Below, in pieces: positions 23,580 through 31,452 of a stretch of DNA of 64,000 nt. Source of the DNA: Streptomyces gelaticus (lineage in GTDB: Bacteria; Actinomycetota; Actinomycetes; Streptomycetales; Streptomycetaceae); assembly GCF_014649535.1 (NCBI RefSeq), contig NZ_BMTF01000026.1:43543-107542 (forward strand), read 5' to 3'. The notes under the pieces are model-generated. The model worked only from the letters and a program-made list of their open reading frames with translations, was not told the origin of the DNA and searched no databases. The position numbers and the translations under genes are program-made. Position 1 is the stretch's first letter; every line of letters begins with the position of its first letter.

Positions 23580-24053
23580 TTAGCGGCTCGCACCCTCGGG
23601 CCACAGGATGCGTACCGGCACGCCCGTGCGCTCCGCGTAGCTCACCACGTCGGCGGTGCCGCCGAAGCCCCAAGCAGGCTTCCCGTCCCACACGGCCAGC
23701 AGATCGTCCGCCAGGCCGACGAGGATCTCGCTGCCCGCCATGTGTGCGGCCGAGTTGGAGTCCGTCATGCCGGTCTGGTGGACCTCGGCCGCGTGGCTCA
23801 TCAGCCTGTCGTACACCGGCCAGTGTTCTCCGGGGAGGCTCTCCCGATATCCGTCGGCCGGCACGACGACTTCCAAGCGTCCGCCGTGCGCGAGGACGTA
23901 CTCGGCGAACCACGCGTCGGGTCCGTCCGCGATGCAGGAGACGCCGACCAGTTCGTCAGCGTCGTAGGACTTGACGGTGACCTCCAGGAGTTCGCGGACG
24001 CGCCGTTCCACATCGGCGTTCAGTCCGCGGTGACCAGTGACTCCCACACGCAT
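23580..24053 (-). CDS. SLOG/Rossmann-like nucleotide-binding protein
   Basis: This 157-residue protein begins MRVGVTGHRGL, the first strand and glycine loop of SLOG/LOG-type Rossmann folds. It continues with LVGVSCIADGPDAWFAEYVL, LEVVVPADGYRESLPGEHW and EILVGLADDLLAVWDGKPAW, GFGGTADVVSYAERTGVPV. The pattern 'GxTGHR ... SxAxGxD ... lvAvWDG' is typical of predicted ligand sensors that bind nucleotide-sugar or NAD-like molecules in anti-phage and TA contexts. The ATG follows GGAGGGCAAGCA. It begins 18 bp after the XRE-TPR gene, so the two form an operon. Confidence 0.75.
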   Translation of the reverse strand: MRVGVTGHRGLNADVERRVRELLEVTVKSYDADELVGVSCIADGPDAWFAEYVLAHGGRLEVVVPADGYRESLPGEHWPVYDRLMSHAAEVHQTGMTDSNSAAHMAGSEILVGLADDLLAVWDGKPAWGFGGTADVVSYAERTGVPVRILWPEGASR

Positions 24054-24070
24054 TGCTTGCCCTCCTTCAG

Positions 24071-25303
24071 CTACAGGTAGACGTCGTGAAGACGCTCGTC
24101 GAATTCCCGGACGACCTTGGGCGGCGACCCGGTGCGGTAGGCGCGCCTGACCGCTCGGGCCCGGTCCACGATCCGCCCGGAACGGTACTGGAGACCAGTC
24201 CCCAGTGCACGGGTCGCCTGAGCAAACGCGGCTTCCACGCGGCCCGCCGCCAGGTGCCCGGCCGCGATGTCGAGGACGAGCAAGGCCCGCTGCTTCGCAT
24301 GACCGGTGGCGAGCGCTTCCGTGTCGGCGTTGAGTACCCAGCCCGGAAGTCCCAGCCGGGCACCGCAGGTGACCCGGGCCGCCGCGACCTTCGCCTCGTT
24401 GAACGTGAAAACCCATGGCCACGGGGGCTGTTCCGCAGACTCAAGCTTCTGGGCCAGGGACCGGCTCGTGGTCAGCGCACGGTCGGCCTCGCGTTCGTTC
24501 CCCGCCGCCGCATGGGCCAGCGCCTCCACCGACGTGAGCCACACGTCCGCCACGGCCGGACTGCGTTCATCGAGGAGCCTGCGGGCCCTGCGGGTCAGAT
24601 TCAGGGCTTGGACGCCGTTGCCCGCGTCGGCCTCGAACTGGGCGAGGCTCCCGGCCTGGTACGCGGCCAGCAGCGGGTGACCGGCGGCTCGTGCGGCCGT
24701 GATCGCCAAGCCGTACCGGTTCCGCGCCGAGCCGTGATCGCCCATGTCCCAGGAGAGCCAGCCCAGCAGACTCGCCGCCTCGCTTCTGACCGCCGCCAGG
24801 CGGGCCCGGTGCCTGTCGTCCGGCGCCGCCCCGGCGAGGCTCTCGACGAGCCGGAGATGCGAGCGAACGGCTTCGGCAAGCTCGCGGGACGGGGTCGACG
24901 CGTCCAGGCGCCGGTACGACGCCGTCCCGAGTCTCAAGGTGGCGGCTTGACCGGATGCTTCGCCACCGGGGTCGGGGAAGACGGAGAGAGCAGGGGCGAC
25001 AACTACGGCGACCGCCCCGCCAAGAAAGTTGCGTCGTTCCACGTGCTCGAACCCATCTCGTGCTGATTCCGCGAGACCCAGCAGCGACCTCGGGATACTC
25101 AGGTGTGCGGCCACCGCCGTCAGCACATCCGTCGCGTACGAGCGCACTCCACGTTTCTCCAGGCGCGAGATCGCCGACTGAGACAGTCCGCACGCCTGAC
25201 CTAACTGGGTCTGCGTCATGCGCGCATCCGTGCGCACCAGCTCGATGACCTTGCCATAGTCCCTCGCCCGGGACGCTTCCCTGGCCTTGGGCGAAATGCT
25301 CAA
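24071..25303 (-). CDS. XRE-family regulator with C-terminal TPR-like helical domain
   Basis: This 410-residue protein has an N-terminal XRE HTH (TQTQLGQACGLSQSAISRLE) and a hydrophobic linker, then a long all-alpha region with TPR/SMALPs-like helical pairs (SARNRYGLAITAARAAGHPL, LLAAYQAGSLAQFEADAGNG and so on). Such XRE-TPR regulators are common in Streptomyces and often sense peptides or small ligands. The start is TTG at 25303 after a GGGGGGAC site. The gene is divergent from the accessory operon, with the TGCGCATA palindrome between them as likely operator. DUF397 proteins, the usual partners of one XRE subclass, appear only as a remnant at 30211. Confidence 0.88.
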   Translation of the reverse strand: MSISPKAREASRARDYGKVIELVRTDARMTQTQLGQACGLSQSAISRLEKRGVRSYATDVLTAVAAHLSIPRSLLGLAESARDGFEHVERRNFLGGAVAVVVAPALSVFPDPGGEASGQAATLRLGTASYRRLDASTPSRELAEAVRSHLRLVESLAGAAPDDRHRARLAAVRSEAASLLGWLSWDMGDHGSARNRYGLAITAARAAGHPLLAAYQAGSLAQFEADAGNGVQALNLTRRARRLLDERSPAVADVWLTSVEALAHAAAGNEREADRALTTSRSLAQKLESAEQPPWPWVFTFNEAKVAAARVTCGARLGLPGWVLNADTEALATGHAKQRALLVLDIAAGHLAAGRVEAAFAQATRALGTGLQYRSGRIVDRARAVRRAYRTGSPPKVVREFDERLHDVYL

Positions 25304-25545
25304 CGTCCCCCCTCATCATGGGTTTCAACCCCATCAGGCACGTACCCGTACCCGCATTGCGCATAGCCGTATGCGCATATCGCGTCGCAGATGGTCCCAC
25401 GAGCGAGTTTCCTCATTGACTGGTCACACGCCCCCGGAGGTTGAAGGACCCTCCGGACGGCTCCCCCGAGGCAGCGGGCCGCGTCGCGTCCCGTCCGTTC
25501 GCAATGTGCGGCCCGTTGTACCAACTTGACCCGCAGGAGCGCGCG
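25304..25545. other. Divergent control region of the accessory locus
   Basis: This 242-bp region between the XRE-TPR gene and the first small plus-strand gene is AT-richer than its surroundings. It contains the TGCGCATA-gccg-TATGCGCA palindrome. TTGACT-like (cattgactgg, 25417-25426) and a second TTGACC at 25525 resemble -35 boxes for the plus strand, without clear -10 partners. Confidence 0.5.
25358..25377. promoter_or_regulatory. 8-4-8 inverted repeat, candidate XRE operator
   Basis: tgcgcata-gccg-tatgcgca has perfect 8-bp arms with a 4-bp spacer. It is 55 bp upstream of the XRE-TPR start on one side and 169 bp upstream of the first plus-strand gene on the other. A TGCGCATA half-site also occurs at 49579-49586, before the toxin-antitoxin pair. 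Confidence 0.6.
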
Positions 25546-25695
25546 ATGCCCACGTCCCTCCCCCGCGACCCGGACGAGCAGCCGGAGTACGGCGTCCCGA
25601 GTCCGGACCTTGTGGCCCGCGCCGCCGAGGGCTTCGAGAGGTTCCTCGCACGGGCTGAGAACAACGTCGCGGCCGACGAGGAGAACCCCCGGTGA
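25546..25695 (+). CDS. Small hypothetical protein, first gene of accessory operon
   Basis: This acidic 49-residue protein ends with ERFLARAENNVAADEENPR. The ATG at 25546 has AGGAG 6 nt upstream. Its stop overlaps the GTG of the next gene (GTGA). No family is recognised; size, charge and coupling suggest an accessory or leader protein. Confidence 0.6.
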   Translation: MPTSLPRDPDEQPEYGVPSPDLVARAAEGFERFLARAENNVAADEENPR

Positions 25696-25898
25696 GCGGC
25701 GTCGGGTCCTTCTTCCACGAGGACGAGCACCCGTGGCTCCACAAGAGGGTGCGGGACGTTGCGAGCCGGGGCGAGGGCCAGCTCACCGCGATCGTCCATG
25801 AGGAGACAAACGGGCGCACCGTCAGGGTCGCCCACATCCGTCCCGCATCCGGGATCGAGTGGACGACGGCCGCCGACAACATCCAGCTCATCCCCTGA
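25692..25898 (+). CDS. Small hypothetical protein
   Basis: This 68-residue protein (GTG start) includes FFHEDEHPWLHKRVRDV and TVRVAHIRPASGIEWTTA. It is coupled to the preceding 49-residue gene by a 4-bp overlap. A 76-bp gap with its own ribosome site separates it from the large P-loop gene. The sequence looks like a small beta-barrel (repeated V-x-V strands), but I cannot name it. Confidence 0.6.
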   Translation: MSGVGSFFHEDEHPWLHKRVRDVASRGEGQLTAIVHEETNGRTVRVAHIRPASGIEWTTAADNIQLIP

Positions 25899-25974
25899 CC
25901 AACCAAAGAAACTCACGTACGGCCGATGCCCTCCCCTCGGTGTTCGGCCTTCCGCGGAAGTGGAGGAAGAGGTC

Positions 25975-27882
25975 ATGGAACAGCCGCAGCACGTCCCCTC
26001 GGAGGCGACGATCGCTTTCAGCGGTGCGGACAACGTCGGGAAGACCAAGCAGATCGGAATTCTCGCCCGTCGGCTCGGGTCGCAGGCGCAAAGTGGCGGC
26101 GCCCTGGACGAGTTCGACCCTCGCTGGGCCCGCATCAAGAAAGAGGGCATGGGTATCTGGTGGTTCGAGAAGGGCCCGATCGAAGAGGTCGCCGACGTCC
26201 TTGCCAGCTCGTACATCACCAGGGCGAAGCAGAAGGTCACGGCGCAGGTCCGATTCCTGGACCGGGGCATTCCGATGCTGGAAGCCTCGCTCGCGGGGAC
26301 CGTCGGGGTGCGCGAACGGCTCGACGTAGCCCACGCGGCCGATCGGGTACGAGAACTGTTGTCGCCTTTCCAGGACGACATCGCCGCCGTCGAGGCTGCT
26401 GAGGACGGCGTCGTACTCATTCACGACCCGGACCCGGTGATCGGCGCGCAGCGCAGTCTCTCGCACGAGACGAGCGTCACCCCGCCCTATGTCACCTACC
26501 AGGGGCACCTTCACGCCCACATCAACCGCCTGGTCGACGAGGATCGCTTCCGTGTGAGGATCGTCGTCGGAGACCGCCGGGTGGTCGCGGTGCAGGACGC
26601 CATCCGGCGGAGTCTCCACGGCGCACACCCGTTCCTTCCCGCCCGCGCGCTGCCCGGGGTCCACGTCATCGCGCTGGGTGGTCTGTCCGAGAGCGGGAAG
26701 AGCACGGCCGGCGAGTACCTGCGTCTGCGGCACGGGTTCGGTCGGCTCAAGATCGGCCACCTGCTGGCCGAGTCCGCCCTGCACGCAGGCATCGCCGACC
26801 CGTACGCGCTCGCGCCGGTCGTCCAGGCGGAGTTGATCGTGGACGGCCTCGACCGGTACTGCGCGGCACACCATTTCCTTGACCGGGTCACCATCGAGTC
26901 TCTGCACGATTTCGAGTCGACGGCCGAGCTGCGCCGGATGCTGGGCAACCAGCTCCGCATCCTGTACGTGGACACTACGCAGCGCGTGCGGCGCGAACGC
27001 GGAACCGCCGGGCCGGATGACGTCGTCGAACGCGACAAGGTGAAGGAAGGGCGCGGAGCTGCCCGGATCATCGATCTGGCGACTGACGTCATCGACAACG
27101 ACGGAACACGCCTGGCGCTCGAACGCCGCCTCGACCGCATCGCGCTCGCCCAGCGCTGGCTGCTTCGCCGCCCCGTCACCGCGCCGGTCAACTCACTCGG
27201 CCTGCCCGTCCGGCTTGAGGCGTACCTGTCCTCCTTGCTGGACCGCATCGGCCAGGAACCCGGCCTGATCGACCTGCTCGTGGTCACCGGCAGCGGTGCC
27301 CGCGGCAAGTACCAGCACGGCTGGAGCGACCTCGATGTGTTCGCAATCGCCGAACACGGCAACCTGCCTGCCTTCCGGAAGATCCTCGCCGGCCTGGAGG
27401 AGGATCTCGGCGGGGTGAAACTGGGCCTGACGGTGCTCAGCCGGGACGAATGCCGGACCGGTGCCGTCACCTCGCGGCTCCTGCACGTCCTCACGCTCAT
27501 CGGTACCGGGTCGCTGACCCCGCTGTGGTGCAGCGCCGACCTCGACCTTCCCGCCCCCGGCGTCGCGCATGACGTGGAAGCGAGTGTGAAGGCCGGCGTG
27601 CAGGCGGCCGTCGAGATCCGGCGTCAGCTCCTCCGGGGTGCCCCCGACCTGCGGTCGTTGTTCAAGGTGACCGCGCTCCTCGCGAAGATCATGCTGCGGT
27701 TCGAGGGCGCGGAGTGCCCTTCGGACGACGATGCCTTGGCGCTGTTTCTCCAGCGTGAGCCGGGCAACCATGACGACACGCGGCGCGGGGCCCGCACCGA
27801 TCCGGCAAAGGCCGAGGCGCTCGCCCACACGGTGCTGGGGCACTGGTTGAGCACCCTCTCCTCTCCCCCGGCAGACGTATGA
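25975..27882 (+). CDS. Three-domain protein: P-loop kinase + P-loop kinase + nucleotidyltransferase
   Basis: The 635-residue protein joins three catalytic-looking units. Residues about 10-215 form a thymidylate-kinase-like P-loop NTPase (Walker A FSGADNVGKTKQ at 15-26, then RFLDRGIP, HDPDPVIGAQRS). Residues about 228-395 form a second kinase-like P-loop domain (Walker A GGLSESGKSTAG, 235-246; LRILYVDTTQRVRRERG lid-like segment). Residues about 410-635 carry a Pol-beta-type nucleotidyltransferase with GSGARGKYQHGWSDLDVFA, both metal-binding Asp present, and a helical C-terminus. Start ATG 25975 follows GGAGGAAGAGGTC. The stop overlaps the next ATG (ATGA). The combination suggests phosphorylation or nucleotidylation of a small molecule, possibly a nucleoside. 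I know no characterised protein with this layout. Confidence 0.8.
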   Translation: MEQPQHVPSEATIAFSGADNVGKTKQIGILARRLGSQAQSGGALDEFDPRWARIKKEGMGIWWFEKGPIEEVADVLASSYITRAKQKVTAQVRFLDRGIPMLEASLAGTVGVRERLDVAHAADRVRELLSPFQDDIAAVEAAEDGVVLIHDPDPVIGAQRSLSHETSVTPPYVTYQGHLHAHINRLVDEDRFRVRIVVGDRRVVAVQDAIRRSLHGAHPFLPARALPGVHVIALGGLSESGKSTAGEYLRLRHGFGRLKIGHLLAESALHAGIADPYALAPVVQAELIVDGLDRYCAAHHFLDRVTIESLHDFESTAELRRMLGNQLRILYVDTTQRVRRERGTAGPDDVVERDKVKEGRGAARIIDLATDVIDNDGTRLALERRLDRIALAQRWLLRRPVTAPVNSLGLPVRLEAYLSSLLDRIGQEPGLIDLLVVTGSGARGKYQHGWSDLDVFAIAEHGNLPAFRKILAGLEEDLGGVKLGLTVLSRDECRTGAVTSRLLHVLTLIGTGSLTPLWCSADLDLPAPGVAHDVEASVKAGVQAAVEIRRQLLRGAPDLRSLFKVTALLAKIMLRFEGAECPSDDDALALFLQREPGNHDDTRRGARTDPAKAEALAHTVLGHWLSTLSSPPADV

Positions 27883-28961
27883 GCGCGGCAGGCAGCGTGT
27901 TCCGCAAGACGCTCCGATCGGGCACGGTCGATGCCGAGGTGCGTGGGTGGGAAGCGGTCGCTCCGTACCTGCGAGTGCCGCGTCTCCTCGGCGTCGACGC
28001 AGCAGCCCACGAGGTGGTGTACGAGGACGTCTTCGGCGATGGCGGCGGATGCTCGCTGCTCCTCGGTGACGTGATCGGTCTCGCGGACCTCGACCCGGCG
28101 CAAACCGGCCGAGTGATCGCTTTGATCGACGCCGTCTGTGACGACCTCCAGGCCGCCGCTGCGGCCACGGGTTGCCGGAGCCCCTTGTCCTCCTGCGTCC
28201 CAGCCCTCTACCAGGACCGCATCCGGCCCGGCGGACGGATCGGGAGCTGGTACCTCCGCAATCCCCCAATGGTCTCTCTCGGAAGAGGCCACGTCATCTC
28301 TGTGCGCGAGCTGGCCGCGTACGAGATCGTGGTCAACGGCGTGGTGGTACGGCTGGACCTTCCAGAAATCATGAGGGACGCCCGGGAACTCCTTGCGGGG
28401 GACGGCAGGTGGGTCACGGCCGTCACGCAGGGAGATCCCACGGAACCAAACATCGCCGACCCCTTGTGCTGGCTGGACTTCGAGTACGCCGGGCGCAACA
28501 CGCTGGCCGGCGAGATCGCCACCTTGCTGTGGTACTTGCTCTCCATGGGCGGATGGCTCGTCCCGGTCATCCAGCCCGAGGTCTACGCCCGTACGCTGCG
28601 GCTCGCCCTGCGACCGGTGGCCACTCCCCGCATCGAGCAGCACGCCCTCTCCATGACCACCCGATGGCTGGAGGTCACCTACACCTGGGACGTCGGGGCC
28701 GGCCGCCACGCCGCTGTCCACCGCCTCGTTGAGCGCATCCACGTCGATCTGGCCGCCACCGCCGGAATCGAGCCCGACCAATTTCTCCGCCGGATCCGCG
28801 GCTTCCTCGCCGCGCGCATACTCGGCGTCTTCGCCCCGGCCACCCTCTCCGACGGCGCCCTGCTCCTCATCCTGGCCAAGCTCGCCGAGTCCCAGTCCCC
28901 CGCAACCACACTCGAAGACTTCGCCCGAACCACAATCACCGCCGAAAGGGGCCGACGATGA
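27879..28961 (+). CDS. APH-fold (aminoglycoside phosphotransferase-like) kinase
   Basis: The 360-residue protein has a degenerate N-terminal lobe (VFRKTLRSGTVDAEVRGWEA, then LRVPRLLGVDAAAHEVVYED) and a clear catalytic region: VTQGDPTEPNI, matching the HGDxxxxN Brenner motif with Gln in place of His, and WLDFEYAG, the metal-binding Asp. The C-terminal part is helical. It would phosphorylate a small-molecule hydroxyl. It overlaps the P-loop gene by 4 bp and the SDR gene by 4 bp, so stoichiometric production is likely. The absence of the Brenner His is worth noting; some homologues tolerate it. Confidence 0.75.
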   Translation: MSAAGSVFRKTLRSGTVDAEVRGWEAVAPYLRVPRLLGVDAAAHEVVYEDVFGDGGGCSLLLGDVIGLADLDPAQTGRVIALIDAVCDDLQAAAAATGCRSPLSSCVPALYQDRIRPGGRIGSWYLRNPPMVSLGRGHVISVRELAAYEIVVNGVVVRLDLPEIMRDARELLAGDGRWVTAVTQGDPTEPNIADPLCWLDFEYAGRNTLAGEIATLLWYLLSMGGWLVPVIQPEVYARTLRLALRPVATPRIEQHALSMTTRWLEVTYTWDVGAGRHAAVHRLVERIHVDLAATAGIEPDQFLRRIRGFLAARILGVFAPATLSDGALLLILAKLAESQSPATTLEDFARTTITAERGRR

Positions 28962-29749
28962 CCCTGTCCGTCCTTGAACTCCCCATCCTGGCGCAGCCCC
29001 TCCGGGGCCGGGTGGCCCTCGTGACCGGCGGTGCGACCGGCATCGGTGCCGCGATCAGCCGCGCGCTGGGTGCGGCCGGTGCCTCCGTCGCGGTCAACCA
29101 CCTCGCGCAGCTCGACGACGCGCGCCACGTGATCAATGGCGTCCGCCGCGGCGGCCGCACGGCCATCGAGATCAACGCGGACCTGACGGACCCGAACGCC
29201 GTCGCCCGGCTGGAGGATCAGGTACGCGCCGAGCTCGGCAGCATCGACATCCTCGTCAACAACGCCGGGGCCTACCCTCGTGTCGAATGGAAGGACACCG
29301 GCGAGGCCCAGTGGGCGCAGGCCCTTGATGTCAACCTGACCATCCACTACCGGGTCAGTCAGGCGGTCACGCCCGGCATGATCCGCAACCAGTGGGGGCG
29401 TGTCATCAACATCGGCAGCGTCAACGCCCGCGTCGGACGCCGTGGCCTCACTGCTTACAGCACCGCCAAGGCCGGACTGCTCGGCTTCACGCGCTCCCTC
29501 GCCCGCGAACTCGGCCCCGACGGCATCTGCGTGAACACCGTCCTACCCGGAGCCATCCAGGTCGGCACCCAGGACGTGTCCAACGACCAGCACCGCACCG
29601 CCCCCCATGACCAGGTCCGCCGCCAGTGCGTACCCCGGCGAGGCCGCCCCGAGGACGTCGCCGCCGCGGTGGCGTTCCTCGCCGCGCCCTCCGCATCGTT
29701 CATCACCGGCCAGTCGTTGCACGTTGACGGTGGCTGGCACCTCCACTGA
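28958..29749 (+). CDS. Short-chain dehydrogenase/reductase
   Basis: This 263-residue classical SDR has LVTGGATGIGAAISRALG (NAD(P) binding), DILVNNAGAYPR, NIGSVNARVG with catalytic Ser, AYSTAKAG with Tyr-xxx-Lys, and VNTVLPGAI. The C-terminus has PEDVAAAVAFLAAPSASFITGQSLHVDGGW, typical of the FabG-like branch. An acidic residue after the second strand suggests NAD preference only weakly. The ATG overlaps the kinase stop. It probably oxidises or reduces the small molecule handled by the operon. Confidence 0.93.
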   Translation: MTLSVLELPILAQPLRGRVALVTGGATGIGAAISRALGAAGASVAVNHLAQLDDARHVINGVRRGGRTAIEINADLTDPNAVARLEDQVRAELGSIDILVNNAGAYPRVEWKDTGEAQWAQALDVNLTIHYRVSQAVTPGMIRNQWGRVINIGSVNARVGRRGLTAYSTAKAGLLGFTRSLARELGPDGICVNTVLPGAIQVGTQDVSNDQHRTAPHDQVRRQCVPRRGRPEDVAAAVAFLAAPSASFITGQSLHVDGGWHLH

Positions 29750-29776
29750 CCCGACAAGCACCGAAGGAAGCACCCC

Positions 29777-30208
29777 GTGACCGAACGCGTCCGCGCCATC
29801 CTCACCACCCCATCCCACACCCTCCTGCTGATCAAGCGCATCAGGCCGGGCGTCCCCGTCTACTGGGTCACCCCGGGCGGCAAGGTCGAGACGTCCGACG
29901 TCACCCACGAGGACGCCCTGCGCCGCGAGATCAAGGAGGAGATCGCCGGCGAGGTCGAGCACCTGCGTCTGCTGCACGTCCTAGAGGACGACGAGGACCG
30001 CCAGCACTTCTACCTCGTGCCGATCAGCACTTGGTCGTTCGAGGACCGCACCGGCCCCGAGTTCAGCCAGGAAGGCCGCGGCGAGTACCTGCTCGAAGAG
30101 GTCCCCTTGACCCACGAAGCCCTCGACGCCGTCGACCTCAAGCCCGAGGAGATCCTCCCCATCCTGCACCAGGCCCTGGACAAGGGACTCCTCACCCCGG
30201 CTCTCTAG
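29777..30208 (+). CDS. Nudix hydrolase
   Basis: The 143-residue protein has a Nudix box VTPGGKVETSDVTHEDALRREIKEE. Relative to the canonical GX5EX7REUXEEXGU it has Asp in place of the first Glu and one extra residue, while the REIKEE core is intact. Flanking segments (LLLIKRIRPGVPVYWVTPGG before; HFYLVPISTWSFEDRTGPEF after) fit. It would hydrolyse a nucleoside diphosphate linked to X. GTG start at 29777 with AAGGAAGCACCCC. It is the last intact gene of the accessory operon. Confidence 0.85.
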   Translation: MTERVRAILTTPSHTLLLIKRIRPGVPVYWVTPGGKVETSDVTHEDALRREIKEEIAGEVEHLRLLHVLEDDEDRQHFYLVPISTWSFEDRTGPEFSQEGRGEYLLEEVPLTHEALDAVDLKPEEILPILHQALDKGLLTPAL

Positions 30209-30210
30209 CT

Positions 30211-30396
30211 CCGTACTTCGCGGGTAGCTCGTTCACAAGCGGCGGTGAAGGGCAGTGCATCGAGTGGGCGCCCGACCACGCGCGCACGACCGGTGAGTTC
30301 CTGGTCTGTGACAGCAAGAACCCGAACGGCCCGCACCTGACCCTGACCCATGACGGGTTCACCGGCCTCGTGGAGTTCGCCAAGCACCACGGGTGA
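30211..30396 (+). pseudogene. 5'-truncated DUF397 protein
   Basis: The frame reads YFAGSSFTSGGEGQCIEWA and later VCDSKNPNGPHLTLT, a clear DUF397 core (W/F-x-SSxSxGGxxCVE, then VRDSKxPxGPxL). No start codon exists in frame before the domain: the frame enters directly from the Nudix stop region (CTA GCT). DUF397 proteins normally pair with XRE regulators. It is most likely a remnant fused against the Nudix gene by a deletion. Confidence 0.7.
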
Positions 30397-30424
30397 CCCG
30401 CTGACCAACCGACCCCTGAGTCAC

Positions 30425-30450
30425 CGGCCCTCGCCGCGCGGCGAGGGCCG
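30425..30450. terminator. 26-bp palindromic bidirectional terminator
   Basis: cggccctcgccg (30425-30436) and cggcgagggccg (30439-30450) form a perfect 12-bp stem around two bases. It lies between convergent genes and should terminate both the accessory operon and the wHTH/zinc gene. Confidence 0.8.
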
Positions 30451-30453
30451 TTG

Positions 30454-31452
30454 TCATACCTCCGGGTCGGGGTCGGGTTGGCGGCAGGGCCTGCACAGGC
30501 CGTCGCGGAACGCTTCGGGCCTTCCCGGGACGCCACATTCGGTGCACTCGACCATCAGGCGGCGTACGGGAGTTCCCGGCACGGACGGGGCTGCGGCGGG
30601 CAGGCGGGGCGGGAGCTTGTCGCGGAGGCGGCGGCGGACAAGGCCGAAGGGCGAGTCGACGGACGCGGGAAGACCGGCGGTGAGGGCGCGCGTCAGGTAG
30701 TCGGTGTCCACCCCGCGCGTGAGCCACTCGGCGGCCGCCTGCTCCAGTGCCGCACAGTCCGCTGCCGAGAGGGCCAGGCGGGGTTCGGTGCGACCGAGGC
30801 GGGCCAGGGCGAGGAAGGCGGGAGAGGGCTGCCGGTCCGCGACCGGCCCCGGCCCCGCCTCCGGCCGCGCCCCAGGCTCCGCCTCCGGCTCTGCGGTGCG
30901 CTGCTGCGGCACTGTCGTGACGGGCGGTTGCGCCGGTACGTGCAGGGACGCGGGCGCGGGTGCGAGTGCAGGTGCCGGTACGGACGTTTCGGCCGGGGCG
31001 CCCACCCCGGGCGCGGCAGGCACTGCGGCCTCCGCCGGTGCGGAGCGGCGCTCCTCGGCGGTGAGGAAGGTGTCCCACCACTCGTTGTCACGGGCGCACC
31101 GGGACCAGAAGGTGCGGGTGACCCAGCGGACTTGGCCGCCCTCACCGCTCAGGCACCGGACGTGGCGCAGATGACCGGCCACGCCCAGGGCCCGCAGAGC
31201 GCTGCCGACGGCCATCTGCCCGTACAGCGGCTGGCTCCTGGCCAGCGACTTGATGTCCATCGCCGCACCGTCGGGCAGCGCGTCGACGAAGCCCGCGATG
31301 TGCCGCTCACGTTCGGGTAACAGCGCGAAGTCGCCCTCGCGGTGCGGGCGTTGATCCGGAACTGATCGCTTGCCGTAACCGGGCCTCGCCGTCGGGTGGG
31401 AGCGCGAGGATGCGGACGCGCGCGGGGCAGGGCTAAGGTTTGAAACAGCCAC
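30454..31452 (-). CDS. Winged-HTH-like protein with C-terminal zinc motif
   Basis: This 332-residue protein's residues about 40-120 (FVDALPDGAAMDIKSLARSQ, then VGSALRALGVAGHLRHVRCL) look like a winged helix, with WVTRTFWSRCA as wing. A Pro/Ala-rich low-complexity linker (PAPALAPAPASLHVPAQPP) leads to a conserved block LGRTEPRLALSAADCAALEQ. The C-terminus carries CTECG and CRPC, a zinc ribbon. A paralogue with similar layout is at 48449-49432 and a fragment at 23374. These proteins recur in Streptomyces genomes with the annotation 'helix-turn-helix'; I know no function. Confidence 0.75.
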   Translation of the reverse strand: MAVSNLSPAPRASASSRSHPTARPGYGKRSVPDQRPHREGDFALLPERERHIAGFVDALPDGAAMDIKSLARSQPLYGQMAVGSALRALGVAGHLRHVRCLSGEGGQVRWVTRTFWSRCARDNEWWDTFLTAEERRSAPAEAAVPAAPGVGAPAETSVPAPALAPAPASLHVPAQPPVTTVPQQRTAEPEAEPGARPEAGPGPVADRQPSPAFLALARLGRTEPRLALSAADCAALEQAAAEWLTRGVDTDYLTRALTAGLPASVDSPFGLVRRRLRDKLPPRLPAAAPSVPGTPVRRLMVECTECGVPGRPEAFRDGLCRPCRQPDPDPEV

